From: Arenibacter aquaticus
GTDB lineage: Bacteria > Bacteroidota > Bacteroidia > Flavobacteriales > Flavobacteriaceae
Direction: 5' to 3'
Length of the DNA: 64,000 bases
NCBI RefSeq assembly: GCF_003957295.1
Contig: NZ_RQPJ01000021.1
Span: 46,210-110,209 of the forward strand
Shown: piece by piece, positions 35,338 through 45,361 of the stretch
Layout of the letters: each line of letters starts with the position of its first letter
How positions within the stretch are numbered: the stretch's first letter is position 1
The notes under the pieces: model-generated
Told to the model about the DNA's origin: nothing
Seen by the model: the letters and a program-made list of their open reading frames with translations, nothing else
Databases searched by the model: none
Program-made: the position numbers and the translations under genes

Positions 35338-36378
35338 ATGGAACATAAGATCAATGCTTATAACAATCTCCTTGAGCTTGTAGGAAACACTCCATTAATC
35401 AAACTAAATAAAATAGCCGACTCCCTAAAAGGTAACTTTTACGCCAAGGTAGAAGGCTTTAATCCAGGACATTCTTCCAAAGACCGTATTGCCCTTTATA
35501 TAATAGAAGAGGCAGAGCGAACGGGGCTACTAAAAGAAGGAAGCACTATAATAGAGACTACTTCGGGAAATACGGGATTTAGCATTGCCATGATCAGTAT
35601 TATAAAGGGGTACGACTGCATACTGGCAGTAAGTTCAAAATCTTCCAAGGACAAAATAGATATGCTAAGGTCTATGGGTGCCAAGGTCTATGTGTGTCCT
35701 GCCCATGTGAGTCCGGATGACCCAAGATCCTATTACGAGGTGGCCAAGAGACTACATGAAGAAACCGAAGGCTCCATTTATATAAATCAATATTTTAACC
35801 AATTGAATGCTGAGGCCCATTACCACAGTACAGGGCCGGAAATATGGAAACAGACCAATGGACATATTACCCACTTGGTTGCTTGTAGCGGAACCGGAGG
35901 GACTATTTCCGGAACAGCTAAATATCTAAAGGAACAAAATCCCGATATACGTGTTATTGGAGTGGATGCATATGGTTCCGTTTTAAAAAAATATCATGAA
36001 ACAGGGGAATTGGATACCAAGGAAATATATCCTTATCGTATAGAGGGACTTGGTAAAAATTTGATTCCTACGGCTACCAATTTTAAGGTCATAGACGAAT
36101 TTATTAAGGTAACCGACGAAGAGAGTGCCCATACAGCAAGGGAAATTTCCAAAACCGAAGGCATTTTTGCAGGTTATACCAGTGGAGCGGTAATGCAAGC
36201 GGTAAGGCAGTTGAATGAAATGGGGGAGTTTAAGGAAAATAGTAATGTTATCATGATTTTTCCCGACCACGGTTCCCGATATATGAGTAAAATATACAGC
36301 GATCAGTGGATGAACGATCAAGGTTTCTTTGACAGTAAAAATGTAGAAGAACCACAGAAAATAGAATTCGTAAAATAG
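35338..36378 (+). CDS. Cysteine synthase family PLP enzyme; possible cysteate synthase
   Basis: A 346-residue fold-type II PLP enzyme. The PLP Lys is in [10 protein letters not shown] near residue 48 (most cysteine synthases read GSVKDR), the substrate loop is TTSGNTGFS near 77 and the phosphate loop is [10 protein letters not shown] near 187; GYTSGAV near 280 replaces the usual GSSGA. The family makes cysteine or cystathionine from activated serine. Here the next gene is an AONS-family acyltransferase, an arrangement that fits a cysteate synthase feeding sulfonolipid synthesis. Chemically tested homologues use O-phosphoserine and sulfite, but a plain cysteine synthase cannot be excluded. Confidence 0.8.
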   Translation: MEHKINAYNNLLELVGNTPLIKLNKIADSLKGNFYAKVEGFNPGHSSKDRIALYIIEEAERTGLLKEGSTIIETTSGNTGFSIAMISIIKGYDCILAVSSKSSKDKIDMLRSMGAKVYVCPAHVSPDDPRSYYEVAKRLHEETEGSIYINQYFNQLNAEAHYHSTGPEIWKQTNGHITHLVACSGTGGTISGTAKYLKEQNPDIRVIGVDAYGSVLKKYHETGELDTKEIYPYRIEGLGKNLIPTATNFKVIDEFIKVTDEESAHTAREISKTEGIFAGYTSGAVMQAVRQLNEMGEFKENSNVIMIFPDHGSRYMSKIYSDQWMNDQGFFDSKNVEEPQKIEFVK

Positions 36379-36412
36379 TAAAGTGAAAAGTATATGTTTT
36401 TAACAATATGGG

Positions 36413-36442
36413 AAGCAACGGTAAGTAAGTCGTTGCTTTTTA
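36413..36442 (+). terminator. Likely terminator after the cysteine-synthase-like gene
   Basis: AAGCAACG (36413-36420), 10-base loop, CGTTGCTT (36431-36438), then TTTTAT. Eight-base perfect stem. Confidence 0.7.
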
Positions 36443-36455
36443 TGTCTTAAAATAG

Positions 36456-36487
36456 TTGTGTATGCTTATTAAAAATATATACTTTTG
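36456..36487 (+). promoter_or_regulatory. Bacteroidota promoter TTG-N21-TACTTTTG
   Basis: TTG at 36456-36458, 21 bases, TACTTTTG at 36480-36487: a full match to the Bacteroidota consensus. 23 bases before the ATG at 36511. It shows that the acyltransferase-like gene can be transcribed independently. Confidence 0.8.
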
Positions 36488-36510
36488 CAAAATTAATCAA
36501 CGTAGGATAG

Positions 36511-37770
36511 ATGAGAGATTTATTTGACAGAATTATCGAAAATAAAGGTCCATTAGGAAAATGGGCGTCCCAAGCAGAAGGGTATTTTGTATTCCCTAAA
36601 TTGGAGGGGCCTATATCCAATAGGATGAAATTTCAGGGAAAGGAAGTAATTACCTGGAGTATTAACGACTACCTAGGACTTGCCAATCTGCCAGAAGTTA
36701 AAAAAGTAGATGGTGAGGCAGCGTTGGAATATGGAGCAGCCTTCCCTATGGGGGCCAGGATGATGAGTGGACATACAGAATTCCATGAGCAATTGGAGCA
36801 GGAGCTTGCAGCTTTTGTGCAAAAAGAATCTGCATATTTATTGAATTTTGGTTATCAGGGTATGGTTTCGGCCATTGATGCCCTTGTTTCCAAGGATGAT
36901 ATTATAGTATATGATGTTGATTCCCATGCTTGTATTATTGATGGGGTTCGACTGCATATGGGTAAGCGTTTTACCTTTAAACACAATGATATTGGTAGTC
37001 TGGAGAAAAACCTTGATCGTGCCGTGAAATTGGCCGAGCAGACCGGAGGTGGTATATTGGTTATCTCCGAAGGTGTTTTTGGAATGCGCGGGGAGCAAGG
37101 TAAGTTGAAGGAGATTGTTGCCCTGAAAAAGAAGTATAAATTTAGATTGTTCGTGGACGATGCCCACGGTTTTGGAACTCTTGGAAAAACAGGAGCCGGA
37201 ACAGGAGAAGAGCAGGGGATTCAGGATGAAATTGATGTTTATTTTGCAACTTTTGCAAAATCTATGGCAGGTATCGGGGCTTTTTTGGCCGCGGACGAAG
37301 AGATAATAGATTATCTTAAGTACAATTTGCGCTCCCAGATGTTTGCTAAATCATTGCCAATGATTTATGTAAAAGGGGCCTTGAAAAGACTGGAAATGTT
37401 GCGCACCCAGCCAGAGCTTAAGGCGAAACTTTGGGAGAACGTAAACGCTTTGCAGAACGGGCTTAAGGAAAGAGGTTTTGATATAGGGACTACCACCAGC
37501 TGTGTAACCCCAGTGTATTTAAATGGTAGTATTCCGGAAGCAATGGCCTTAGTTAAAGATCTTAGGGAAAACTTTGGGATATTCTGTTCTATTGTAGTGT
37601 ATCCGGTAATACCTAAAGGATTAATCCTTTTGAGGATGATTCCAACGGCTACCCATACCCTACAAGATGTTTCAGAGACCTTGGAAGCTTTTTCTGTTAT
37701 TCGGGAGCGTTTGCAAAATGGAACATACAAAAGACTATCTGCCGCTGTAGCTGCTGCTATGGGAGAGTAG
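36511..37770 (+). CDS. Serine palmitoyltransferase-like (AONS family) enzyme; possible cysteate acyltransferase
   Basis: A 419-residue fold-type I PLP enzyme of the alpha-oxoamine synthase group. It joins an amino acid to a fatty acyl thioester with loss of CO2. Motifs: DSHACIIDGVRLHMGKRFTF near 145, FVDDAHGFGTLGKTGAGT near 213 and the PLP lysine in FATFAKSMAGIGAF near 247. The partner amino acid is serine in sphingolipid synthesis and cysteate in sulfonolipid (capnine) synthesis. The cysteine-synthase-like neighbour upstream points to cysteate; serine remains possible. Bacteroidota acyltransferases of this group share the start MRDLFDRI. Confidence 0.85.
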   Translation: MRDLFDRIIENKGPLGKWASQAEGYFVFPKLEGPISNRMKFQGKEVITWSINDYLGLANLPEVKKVDGEAALEYGAAFPMGARMMSGHTEFHEQLEQELAAFVQKESAYLLNFGYQGMVSAIDALVSKDDIIVYDVDSHACIIDGVRLHMGKRFTFKHNDIGSLEKNLDRAVKLAEQTGGGILVISEGVFGMRGEQGKLKEIVALKKKYKFRLFVDDAHGFGTLGKTGAGTGEEQGIQDEIDVYFATFAKSMAGIGAFLAADEEIIDYLKYNLRSQMFAKSLPMIYVKGALKRLEMLRTQPELKAKLWENVNALQNGLKERGFDIGTTTSCVTPVYLNGSIPEAMALVKDLRENFGIFCSIVVYPVIPKGLILLRMIPTATHTLQDVSETLEAFSVIRERLQNGTYKRLSAAVAAAMGE

Positions 37771-38175
37771 TGATAGAAAAAGGTAATGCAATACAATAGC
37801 CAACTTAGTTCTCTAAGTTGGCTATTTTTTTGTTTTGATGATAGATGGGGTAAACCATTGTCTTTCTAAAAATGGACTGGGGAGTTGTTGGTGCCCAAAT
37901 ACTTTTTGGGTATTGTCCAAATTGGTTTTAATCATTTTTCATTGTGTCCATTGGGGAAATGGCCGATGTATTAACCAATGCCGGGTAGTTTTGGGTTAAT
38001 ACTTATTCTTGTTGAGGGTAGTGTACTTAAAAAACAATCCACTAAGGAATATCATTACAGAATAGTAAAGGTTGGTCTAATGCCAGGACTATTTTTGGTC
38101 CATGCCCTAAGAAAAGCTTGTAAGGTGTTTGATTAAATAAATCGCACTGTGGTTAAATTAGCCGCTTTTAAAGCG
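37771..38175. other. Intergenic stretch between convergent genes
   Basis: 405 bases. Apart from the terminator at 37795-37832 nothing recognisable: no open frame with gene-like features and no repeat shared with the rest of the window. Confidence 0.6.
37795..37832 (+). terminator. Terminator after the acyltransferase-like gene
   Basis: AATAGCCAACTTAG (37795-37808), loop TTCT, CTAAGTTGGCTATT (37813-37826): a perfect 14-base stem with a T-run behind it. Confidence 0.92.
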
Positions 38176-39132
38176 TTAATTTGGTCTGCTGAAGGCAACC
38201 TTGGGGTTGCTGTCTTTTTGTTTCTTAAATAACCGCTGTTGCTGTTTAACTGTTAAGGTGCTGCCGTCCGGACTCCATCCTGGAGGGCCAAAAATATACA
38301 TAAAGGCGTGAGAAAGCTTTTTGGCTTTCTTTACATCATTGTATATATCTTTAAATTCATGGGTAAGGATAACAACCGGATTGTGGCTGTTTGGTGCGTG
38401 GATAACGCCGTACTTCACATCAATATCGTCATCAAGTTCTTTCCAGGTGCCAAACATTTTGTCGAATATATTCAAAAATCCACCGTGGTTTTTGTCCAAG
38501 TATTCTACATTTTGGGCGTGGTGTACCTGGTGCATGGTGTGGGTGTTGAATATTTTTTCCAAGAAGCCCATTTTTGGCACATAAACCGTATGCAGTTGAA
38601 ACTGCCATAATGCTTCTATTCCCAGGCATACAACCACCATTTCTGGAGGGAAGCCAATTGCTGGCATCCACATGTAGAACAATGGTTTGTAAAGAATGGT
38701 AAACCAACCGTTGCGAACCGCAGTTCCAAGGTTAAAGTTGTCCGAAGAATGGTGAACAATATGTGCAGCCCATAAAATACGGATCTCGTGATTGGCTCTA
38801 TGGAACCAATAATAGGTGAAATCGTCCGCTAACTGACATAAGAGCCATACATACCATGCATAACCAAAAGACTCATAGCCCAAAATATTGGTTCTTACCC
38901 CATCGGTGACAGGATTGAAAAAATTGTACGTAAATTCGAATATTACAATAGCCGATACAACCTTGATCAAAGGGGCTATAATTGCGGATCCAACTCCCAT
39001 AAAGCCACTGGCCGCCAAATCCTTCCAATCATATAAATGATCGTCACCATGCGTTTTGCTATACGTTAGCTCTAATAATATGAATGCAATAAAACAGGGA
39101 ACACCGTATACCAAGGGGTTGGTAAAATCCAT
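38176..39132 (-). CDS. Sterol desaturase / fatty acid hydroxylase family membrane protein
   Basis: A 318-residue membrane di-iron protein. Histidine boxes: HRANHE near 120, HIVHHSS near 133, HTMHQVHHAQN near 202. Membrane segments about 8-25, 45-75, 90-110, 145-165. The family hydroxylates or desaturates lipid chains with O2. It faces the serine-palmitoyltransferase-like gene convergently and has its own consensus promoter. In the context of sulfonolipid genes the substrate may be an amide-linked or long-chain-base acyl chain; this is inference from location only. Confidence 0.87.
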   Translation of the reverse strand: MDFTNPLVYGVPCFIAFILLELTYSKTHGDDHLYDWKDLAASGFMGVGSAIIAPLIKVVSAIVIFEFTYNFFNPVTDGVRTNILGYESFGYAWYVWLLCQLADDFTYYWFHRANHEIRILWAAHIVHHSSDNFNLGTAVRNGWFTILYKPLFYMWMPAIGFPPEMVVVCLGIEALWQFQLHTVYVPKMGFLEKIFNTHTMHQVHHAQNVEYLDKNHGGFLNIFDKMFGTWKELDDDIDVKYGVIHAPNSHNPVVILTHEFKDIYNDVKKAKKLSHAFMYIFGPPGWSPDGSTLTVKQQQRLFKKQKDSNPKVAFSRPN

Positions 39133-39149
39133 AGAAAAATCAATTTTCG

Positions 39150-39181
39150 CAAATATATAACAATATTGACTTAATCTTCAA
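39150..39181 (-). promoter_or_regulatory. Bacteroidota promoter of the hydroxylase gene
   Basis: On the minus strand TTG (39181-39179), 21 bases, TATATTTG (39157-39150): full consensus match. 17 bases before the ATG at 39132. Confidence 0.8.
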
Positions 39182-39257
39182 GTAAATAATCCCAATTAAT
39201 CTTAAATTAAAAGGATTGTATATAAGCGACTTTCAATAATTCACAATAAACGCTAAA

Positions 39258-41930
39258 TTAAAAAAGCCGTGGTTGTGAGTCGTCATCCTCTTTTGATTCT
39301 TTTTTTTGTTGTCCCCCAGCGTTGCTAGAGTTGGAATTGTCCGCTGCCGAATTTTTGTCGCCCCCCACATTTTCCTCGTCTACCACTTCCATATCGGTAG
39401 GGTTGCTTTTTTCTGGCTCCTCATAGGGTAGTGGATCCAAGGCGTTGATATTCTTAACCTTGTCTGCAGTTAATTGATTGCCTAAAGCCTTTATTCCCTT
39501 TATTGCTATAAATTCCTCCAGTTCAACGGTTTGATTGGGCTTGGCGTCTTTGCCCCTGGGTTTAACAAATTCTATTTCTATAACCGGTTTCCAGTCGGTG
39601 GAAATGAGCTCCAAGAAAGATTTGGGGTGCTCGGAAATAAACAGATCCTCCTTGTTTTCGTTCTCTATCAAGAATCGCTTCACGTAGTAGCGCTCTTTTT
39701 CTCCTTCGTAATATACGGCGGACAACGGTTTGTTGGGGTTCCATTTTTCCAGTACTATCATGTCCTCATCAAAATGTGTGGATAGGTTTGGGGTAAAGGT
39801 TTTGGCAACTCCTTTTTGGGTGACCACCAAGAGCATGTCCTCTCCTTTGAACTCCCCTAACAGCTCCCCTCGGCCGTCTACATTTAGTCTTCGAACCACC
39901 TCGTCAAACCATATTTTTCTGGGTTTTAATGTGGAGACGCCTTTTTCTTTCAGTTCAATCCGCTTTACGGAGTATTTGGTAACGATGTTGCCTTTGGAGC
40001 CCCTACCTTTTATTAGGACATCGGCAAAATCAATATCCCATTTTAATTTTTTAACACTGCCTACCTGTCTAAGGTGCACGGTGATCACTTCTGCTTCTCC
40101 ATTGGGGTTGGCAGTGAAGTAAAGTACTTCGGATTGGGGCTTTCCGGTGGTAAGGTCGTAAAGTTTGTCCCTGGTTACACTGGTTACGTTGAATCTCTTT
40201 ATGTAGCTAGCGCCTCCCTTACCGTCTTTATAGATCATATTGTAGGTGGTGCGCTTGTCTTTCTTTTTAAACACGGCAACGTGGATAATATTTTTACCTA
40301 CAAAAATTTTGGAGTCCACCTTGGCAACCATCATTTTTCCGTCGCGGGTAAATACAATAATATCGTCTATATCACTACAGTCGGTTACATATTCGTCCCG
40401 TCTTAGGGAGGTGCCCACAAAACCTTCTTCCTTGTTTACGTACAGTTTGGTGTTTCTGATTACTACTTTTGTGGCTTCGATGTCGTCAAAAATACGAATC
40501 TCCGATTTTCGTTCCCTACCTTTACCGTACTTTTCTTTTAGAGACTTAAAGTAGTTGATAGCGAATTCAATAAGATTGGCTAAGTGATGTTTTACTTCAG
40601 CTATTTTTTCTTCCAGACTATCCAGGTGTTGCTGCGCCTTGTCCAGGTCAAACTTGGAAATTCTCTTAATTCTAATTTCAGTAAGTCGAACAATGTCTTC
40701 TTCGGTCACCTTTCTTTTTAGGTGTTTTGTGTGAGGGGCAAGACCCTTGTCGATGGCTGCAATAACTCCTTCCCAGGTTTCTTCCTCTTCAATGTCCCTA
40801 TATATTCTATTTTCGATAAAGATACGCTCAAGGGAGGCAAAATGCCATTGTTCTTCCAGTTCCCCTAGCTGTATTTCCAGTTCCGATTTTAAAAGCTCCA
40901 CGGTGTAGTCCGTAGATCGCCTTAGCATCTCCGTAACCCCTATAAAAAGAGGTTTGTTGTCTTCGATAATACAGCCCAATGGTGATATGGAGGATTCGCA
41001 GGAGGTAAAGGCATAAAGGGCATCAATGGTTTTGTCCGGCGACAGGCCCGAGGGTAGGTGAACCAAAATTTCTACTTCTGCAGCGGTATTGTCCTCTATC
41101 TTTTTAATTTTTATCTTCCCTTTGTCATTTGCTTTTAGAATGGAGTCTATTAAAGAAGAGGTGTTGGTCCCATAGGGTATTTCTTTGATTACCAAGGTGT
41201 TTTTGTCCAATTGTTGGATCTTGGCCCTGACCCTGATCTTTCCACCTCTCATTCCGTCATTGTAATTGCTTACGTCTATGACCCCTGATGTTGGGAAGTC
41301 GGGGAAAATGGTGAATTTTTTGCCCTTCAGGTGTTTTATGGAGGCATCTATCAGTTCGTTGAAATTGTGCGGCAATACTTTTGTGGATAATCCTACTGCG
41401 ATTCCCTCCGCCCCTTGGGCCAATAGTAAGGGGAATTTAACGGGGAGGTTTACCGGTTCTTTTTTTCTACCGTCGTAAGAAAGTTGCCATTCCGTAATTT
41501 TTGGGCTATAGACTACTTCCAGTGCAAATTTGGTTAGTCTGGCCTCAATATATCGGGATGCAGCTGCGCTGTCCCCTGTCAAAATGTTGCCCCAGTTCCC
41601 CTGGGTATCTATAAGTAGGTCTTTTTGCCCAATTTGAACCATGGCGTCCGCTATACTGGCATCTCCGTGGGGGTGATACTGCATTGTATGTCCAACAACA
41701 TTGGCCACCTTATTGTATCGGCCGTCGTCCAGTTCCTTAAGGGCATGCATTATTCTGCGTTGAACCGGCTTAAAACCATCTTCAATGGCCGGTACGGCGC
41801 GTTCCAATATAACATAGGAAGCATAGTCTAAAAACCAATCTTTATACATTCCCGTAACCTTGGTAAGGGTATTTTGGGAAGCTTCTTGCTTGTCTTGGGG
41901 TACTTCGTTCAGTTCTTCGTTCTCTTCCAT
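39258..41930 (-). CDS. parC: DNA topoisomerase IV subunit A (GyrA/ParC family)
   Basis: Breaks and rejoins DNA in decatenation. An 890-residue protein: catalytic tyrosine in AAASRYIEARLT (about 119), the N-terminal DYASYVILERAVPAIEDGFKPVQRR motif, then the coiled-coil gate and a C-terminal beta-propeller-like region (about 520-800), with an acidic, low-complexity tail (about 830-885). The subunit pair without an adjacent gyrase gene and the 620-residue B subunit next to it support topoisomerase IV rather than gyrase, but the two paralogues cannot be fully separated by eye. It follows parE after 45 bases. Confidence 0.9.
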   Translation of the reverse strand: MEENEELNEVPQDKQEASQNTLTKVTGMYKDWFLDYASYVILERAVPAIEDGFKPVQRRIMHALKELDDGRYNKVANVVGHTMQYHPHGDASIADAMVQIGQKDLLIDTQGNWGNILTGDSAAASRYIEARLTKFALEVVYSPKITEWQLSYDGRKKEPVNLPVKFPLLLAQGAEGIAVGLSTKVLPHNFNELIDASIKHLKGKKFTIFPDFPTSGVIDVSNYNDGMRGGKIRVRAKIQQLDKNTLVIKEIPYGTNTSSLIDSILKANDKGKIKIKKIEDNTAAEVEILVHLPSGLSPDKTIDALYAFTSCESSISPLGCIIEDNKPLFIGVTEMLRRSTDYTVELLKSELEIQLGELEEQWHFASLERIFIENRIYRDIEEEETWEGVIAAIDKGLAPHTKHLKRKVTEEDIVRLTEIRIKRISKFDLDKAQQHLDSLEEKIAEVKHHLANLIEFAINYFKSLKEKYGKGRERKSEIRIFDDIEATKVVIRNTKLYVNKEEGFVGTSLRRDEYVTDCSDIDDIIVFTRDGKMMVAKVDSKIFVGKNIIHVAVFKKKDKRTTYNMIYKDGKGGASYIKRFNVTSVTRDKLYDLTTGKPQSEVLYFTANPNGEAEVITVHLRQVGSVKKLKWDIDFADVLIKGRGSKGNIVTKYSVKRIELKEKGVSTLKPRKIWFDEVVRRLNVDGRGELLGEFKGEDMLLVVTQKGVAKTFTPNLSTHFDEDMIVLEKWNPNKPLSAVYYEGEKERYYVKRFLIENENKEDLFISEHPKSFLELISTDWKPVIEIEFVKPRGKDAKPNQTVELEEFIAIKGIKALGNQLTADKVKNINALDPLPYEEPEKSNPTDMEVVDEENVGGDKNSAADNSNSSNAGGQQKKESKEDDDSQPRLF

Positions 41931-41975
41931 AAAGAAAGAATCGTGTTAGTTTGGCCTGCCTGCGAGCGGGCTGAT

Positions 41976-43838
41976 TTATATTTGGTTTTCTTCAACTAGG
42001 TCAACCTCTACTTTAAGGTTATTAATAATGAATTCTTGCCTGTTGGGGGTGTTTTTGCCCATGTAAAATTCAAGCAGGTTTTCAATGGACATTGCTTTGT
42101 CCAGCATTACCGGCTCTAATCTAATGTCTTCACCAATAAAATGTTTAAACTCATCTGGGGAAATTTCTCCAAGTCCTTTAAATCGGGTTATTTCTGGTTT
42201 TCCACTTAATTTATCTATGGCCTGTGCCTTTTCTTCCGGACTGTAACAATAAATAGTCTCCTTTTTGTTACGGACCCGGAACAGTGGGGTCTGCAGAATG
42301 TAGAGGTGGTTTTCTTTTATTAACTCAGGGAAGAATTGCAGGAAAAACGTAATCAACAGCAAGCGTATGTGCATACCGTCCACATCGGCATCAGTGGCTA
42401 TTACGATTTTGTTGTACCTTAGGTCTTCCATAGAGTCCTCTATGTTTAAAGCGGCCTGTAATAGGTTGAATTCCTCATTTTCATAAACAATTTTTTTGGA
42501 CATCCCGTAGGAGTTAAGGGGTTTTCCCCTTAAGCTGAAAACGGCCTGGGTGTTTACATCCCTGGATTTGGTTATGGATCCGGATGCCGAATCACCCTCC
42601 GTGATAAACAAGGTGCTTTCTAGGCATCTGGAGTTCTTGGAATCAGCCAAGTGTACTCTACAATCCCTTAGTTTTTTATTGTGGAGACTCGCCTTTTTTG
42701 CTCTGTCCTTGGCTAGTTTTCTAATTCCCGAAAGCTCTTTGCGCTCCCGTTCGGCCTGCATTATTTTCCGCTGTAGCTTTTCTGCGGTTTCTGGGTTTTT
42801 ATGTAGGTAATTGTCCAGATGTTTGCCTACAAAATCATTTACGTAGGTCCTTACGGTAGGTAAATCGCCACCCATATCCGTGGACCCCAGTTTGGTTTTG
42901 GTCTGACTTTCAAAGACGGGTTCCATGACCTTTATGGCAATTGCGGATATGATAGATTTTCTAATATCCGAGGGATCGTAATTCTTTCCATAAAAATCTC
43001 GTACGGTCCTTACAATGGCCTCCCTGAAGGCAGATTGGTGCGTACCGCCCTGAGTAGTATTCTGTCCGTTTACAAAGGAATGGTATTCTTCGCTGTATTG
43101 TGTCTTGCTATGGGTGAGGGCAATTTCAATATCGTCTCCCTTTAAATGGATTATGGGGTAGGCCATATCCTCCATACTGTTGTTGTCTTCCAGTAGGTCT
43201 TTGAGGCCATTGGCGGAGTGAAATTTTTCACCGTTGTAGACAATTGTTAGGCCTGGATTGAGGTAAACGTAGTTTTTGAGCATACGTTCTACATACTCAT
43301 TCCTGTATTTGTAATTTTTAAATATGATTTCATCAGGGGTGAAGGATACTTTGGTCCCTTTTCTCTTGGAGGTATCCTCGGGGCCAGTTTCCGCCACCAG
43401 ATTACCTTGATGAAATTCTGCTATTTTTAGTTTGCTTTCACGGGAGGATTCTACCTTAAAAAAACTGGACAGGGCGTTGACGGCCTTGGTACCAACACCA
43501 TTAAGCCCTACAGATTTTTTAAACGCACGGGAATCATATTTGCCCCCCGTATTCATTTTGGAAACTACATCGACCACTTTTCCCAAAGGAATTCCCCGAC
43601 CGTAATCCCTAACATTAACGGTGTTGTCCCTTATGACAATTTCAATAGTTTTTCCAGCACCCATAACAAACTCATCAATGCAGTTGTCTATAACCTCTTT
43701 TAAAAGTATATAAATACCGTCATCTGCAGAAGAACCATCACCCAGCTTGCCAATGTACATTCCCGGGCGCATTCTAATATGCTCCTTCCAGTCTAATGAG
43801 CGTATGTTGTCTTCTGTATATTGGGTGTTATCTGACAT
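41976..43838 (-). CDS. parE: DNA topoisomerase IV subunit B
   Basis: ATPase partner of the A subunit. A 620-residue GHKL-type ATPase with [11 protein letters not shown] near 47 (Mg/ATP Asn), GRGIPLG near 80, [19 protein letters not shown] near 98 and the TOPRIM motifs EGDSASG near 415 and [10 protein letters not shown] near 485. Ends with [11 protein letters not shown], a typical B-subunit tail. It is transcribed before parC and spaced by 45 bases, so one operon. Upstream lies a long gene-free stretch. Confidence 0.92.
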   Translation of the reverse strand: MSDNTQYTEDNIRSLDWKEHIRMRPGMYIGKLGDGSSADDGIYILLKEVIDNCIDEFVMGAGKTIEIVIRDNTVNVRDYGRGIPLGKVVDVVSKMNTGGKYDSRAFKKSVGLNGVGTKAVNALSSFFKVESSRESKLKIAEFHQGNLVAETGPEDTSKRKGTKVSFTPDEIIFKNYKYRNEYVERMLKNYVYLNPGLTIVYNGEKFHSANGLKDLLEDNNSMEDMAYPIIHLKGDDIEIALTHSKTQYSEEYHSFVNGQNTTQGGTHQSAFREAIVRTVRDFYGKNYDPSDIRKSIISAIAIKVMEPVFESQTKTKLGSTDMGGDLPTVRTYVNDFVGKHLDNYLHKNPETAEKLQRKIMQAERERKELSGIRKLAKDRAKKASLHNKKLRDCRVHLADSKNSRCLESTLFITEGDSASGSITKSRDVNTQAVFSLRGKPLNSYGMSKKIVYENEEFNLLQAALNIEDSMEDLRYNKIVIATDADVDGMHIRLLLITFFLQFFPELIKENHLYILQTPLFRVRNKKETIYCYSPEEKAQAIDKLSGKPEITRFKGLGEISPDEFKHFIGEDIRLEPVMLDKAMSIENLLEFYMGKNTPNRQEFIINNLKVEVDLVEENQI

Positions 43839-44219
43839 GATATAGGGCTTTTTTCAAAGTGTTGCTAATATAGGAAGTGTTGTAAAAAGATGAAACCCTT
43901 AAGTGTTAAAGTAATTAACAAAGGGGCAATGATTTGTTGATAGTAAAGGCTTTGTTTTTGGGAAAGCTAAAGGTTTCAACCATAATCAAGAACATCACAG
44001 CTATTATTACCGGATGCGTATTGGGAAAGATACCAAAAAAAGACCGATCGTCAAAAAAGTAGTGTCTTTTTTAGTAGTTGGTGGAAACAAGCGACTAAAA
44101 GTCCAACCGTGAACTTGTTAAGCCCCCGTTCAATGCAACGCCTTAATTGCTAGAGAGCCTTTAACTAAGGGACGGGGATTAAAGATGGTTATGTTATAAA
44201 ATAATGGGGGGTAGGCTGT
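43839..44219. other. Intergenic stretch upstream of parE
   Basis: 381 bases with no supported gene. A hairpin lies at 44035-44072 (AAAAAAAGAC, 19-base loop, GTCTTTTTT). A short open frame ending near 44112 has no good start and no recognised similarity. Otherwise nothing seen. Confidence 0.6.
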
Positions 44220-44867
44220 TTAAGGAGCAAGTCTGTTTATAATTGCTTTTTTTACTTCATGGCCTCCTTGAAATTTTATAAGCTTGGCCTTGCCCTTGAA
44301 TAGCAAATCGGCTTTGGATAGTTCATGTTCTAGCTTTTCTGTGGTAAGGAAATTGTCCTGATCGCCTACTATAATTTTAACTTGGGAATGTTGGAAGGCC
44401 TTAAAATTAAAATCGCCAGGGGTAAGTTCCTCGGGAATGCCGCCGGCATAAAGTACCAGCTGGTGGCAGGGTATTTTGTTTTTGGCCACCCATCTGGTGG
44501 CAATAGATACCCCTTGGGAGAATCCAAGGACAATGAGCTGGCAATGATCGGGAATGTTTTCTTCCGTATAGATCCTGTTTAGGTAACTCAATACGTTTTT
44601 TGTTTCCATTTCTCTCTTTTCCTTGGTAAGCCAACTTGCACCTACGTGTTTAAACTTGTTGTCCAAATAGTATTTGGATGGGGCTTGTGGTGCAATAACA
44701 TAATGTTTTTCTTTGGGAAGCTGGTTAAAATATTTTAAAAAATATCTGCTCAAATACCCTATTCCGTGCAGGACTATCCAAACATATTCGGTTTTTTCAT
44801 TTACTGAATTTAAGCATAGGTAGGTATTGGTGCTGCTGTATGAAATTTGCTTTTCTTTGGTGGCCAT
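44220..44867 (-). CDS. Alpha/beta hydrolase, serine esterase family
   Basis: A 215-residue protein of the phospholipase/carboxylesterase family. The nucleophile Ser is in GFSQGVS (about 108), preceded by VLHGIGY and YVIAPQAPS; Asp in VGDQDNF and His in FQGGHEV complete the triad. I choose the ATG at 44867 (MATKEKQISYSS) because the longer frame to 44999 crosses the divergent gene's start and promoter. Cytoplasmic. Divergent from menI-like gene across 70 bases. Substrate not known. Confidence 0.85.
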   Translation of the reverse strand: MATKEKQISYSSTNTYLCLNSVNEKTEYVWIVLHGIGYLSRYFLKYFNQLPKEKHYVIAPQAPSKYYLDNKFKHVGASWLTKEKREMETKNVLSYLNRIYTEENIPDHCQLIVLGFSQGVSIATRWVAKNKIPCHQLVLYAGGIPEELTPGDFNFKAFQHSQVKIIVGDQDNFLTTEKLEHELSKADLLFKGKAKLIKFQGGHEVKKAIINRLAP

Positions 44868-44937
44868 AAGAACTGTTTGGATATAAAGTAAGGCAATAGT
44901 TGTATTTTGAATGCTTAATTTTACAAAAAAATATTTG

Positions 44938-45360
44938 ATGAACGAATACAAAGAAAAAATACTGAGAATTTGCAATGAAGCCAATAAAGGAACGCTCATG
45001 GAGACCTTGGGAATAGAATATGTGGATGTTGGCGAGAATTATTTGGTGGGAAAAATGCCTGTTGCTCCCCAGGTTTATCAGCCTGATGGTGTTTTGCACG
45101 GTGGGGCAACGGTAGCATTGGCAGAAAGTGTGGGAAGCGCTGCTTCGTATATATTTTTGGATTCAAAGAAGTTTTTTGTTCGTGGATTGGAAATCTCGGC
45201 CAATCATGTCAAAAGTGTTCGTGAGGGAGAGGTATTTGCAAGGGCAGAAATAGTCCATAAGGGTAGAACTACCCAGCTATGGGATATTAAGGTGACCGAT
45301 TCCGATGCCAACCTAATATCTATTTGTAAACTAACTACCATATCCTTACCTAGAAAATAG
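44938..45360 (+). CDS. Hotdog-fold thioesterase, probable DHNA-CoA thioesterase (MenI-like)
   Basis: A 140-residue PaaI/MenI-type hotdog thioesterase. The conserved catalytic region is QPDGVLHGGATVALAES (about 47-63), where Gln/Asp/His and the Gly-Gly loop hold the substrate. ATG at 44938 (MNEYKEKIL) is chosen over the 44911 frame start because it fits family length. It ends one base before menF, and the operon goes on to menD, so hydrolysis of 1,4-dihydroxy-2-naphthoyl-CoA, a step of menaquinone synthesis, is the best guess. Confidence 0.85.
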   Translation: MNEYKEKILRICNEANKGTLMETLGIEYVDVGENYLVGKMPVAPQVYQPDGVLHGGATVALAESVGSAASYIFLDSKKFFVRGLEISANHVKSVREGEVFARAEIVHKGRTTQLWDIKVTDSDANLISICKLTTISLPRK

Positions 45361-45361
45361 T

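Noticed and set aside
39258-43838. Reading parC/parE as gyrA/gyrB
   Set aside because: Subunit sizes and the E-then-A gene pair fit topoisomerase IV better; in Bacteroidota gyrA and gyrB are usually apart. Not fully excluded.
43990-44112. Open frame with HHSYYYRMRIGKDTKKRP-type text upstream of parE
   Set aside because: No fitting start codon, no family resemblance, and it runs through a hairpin.
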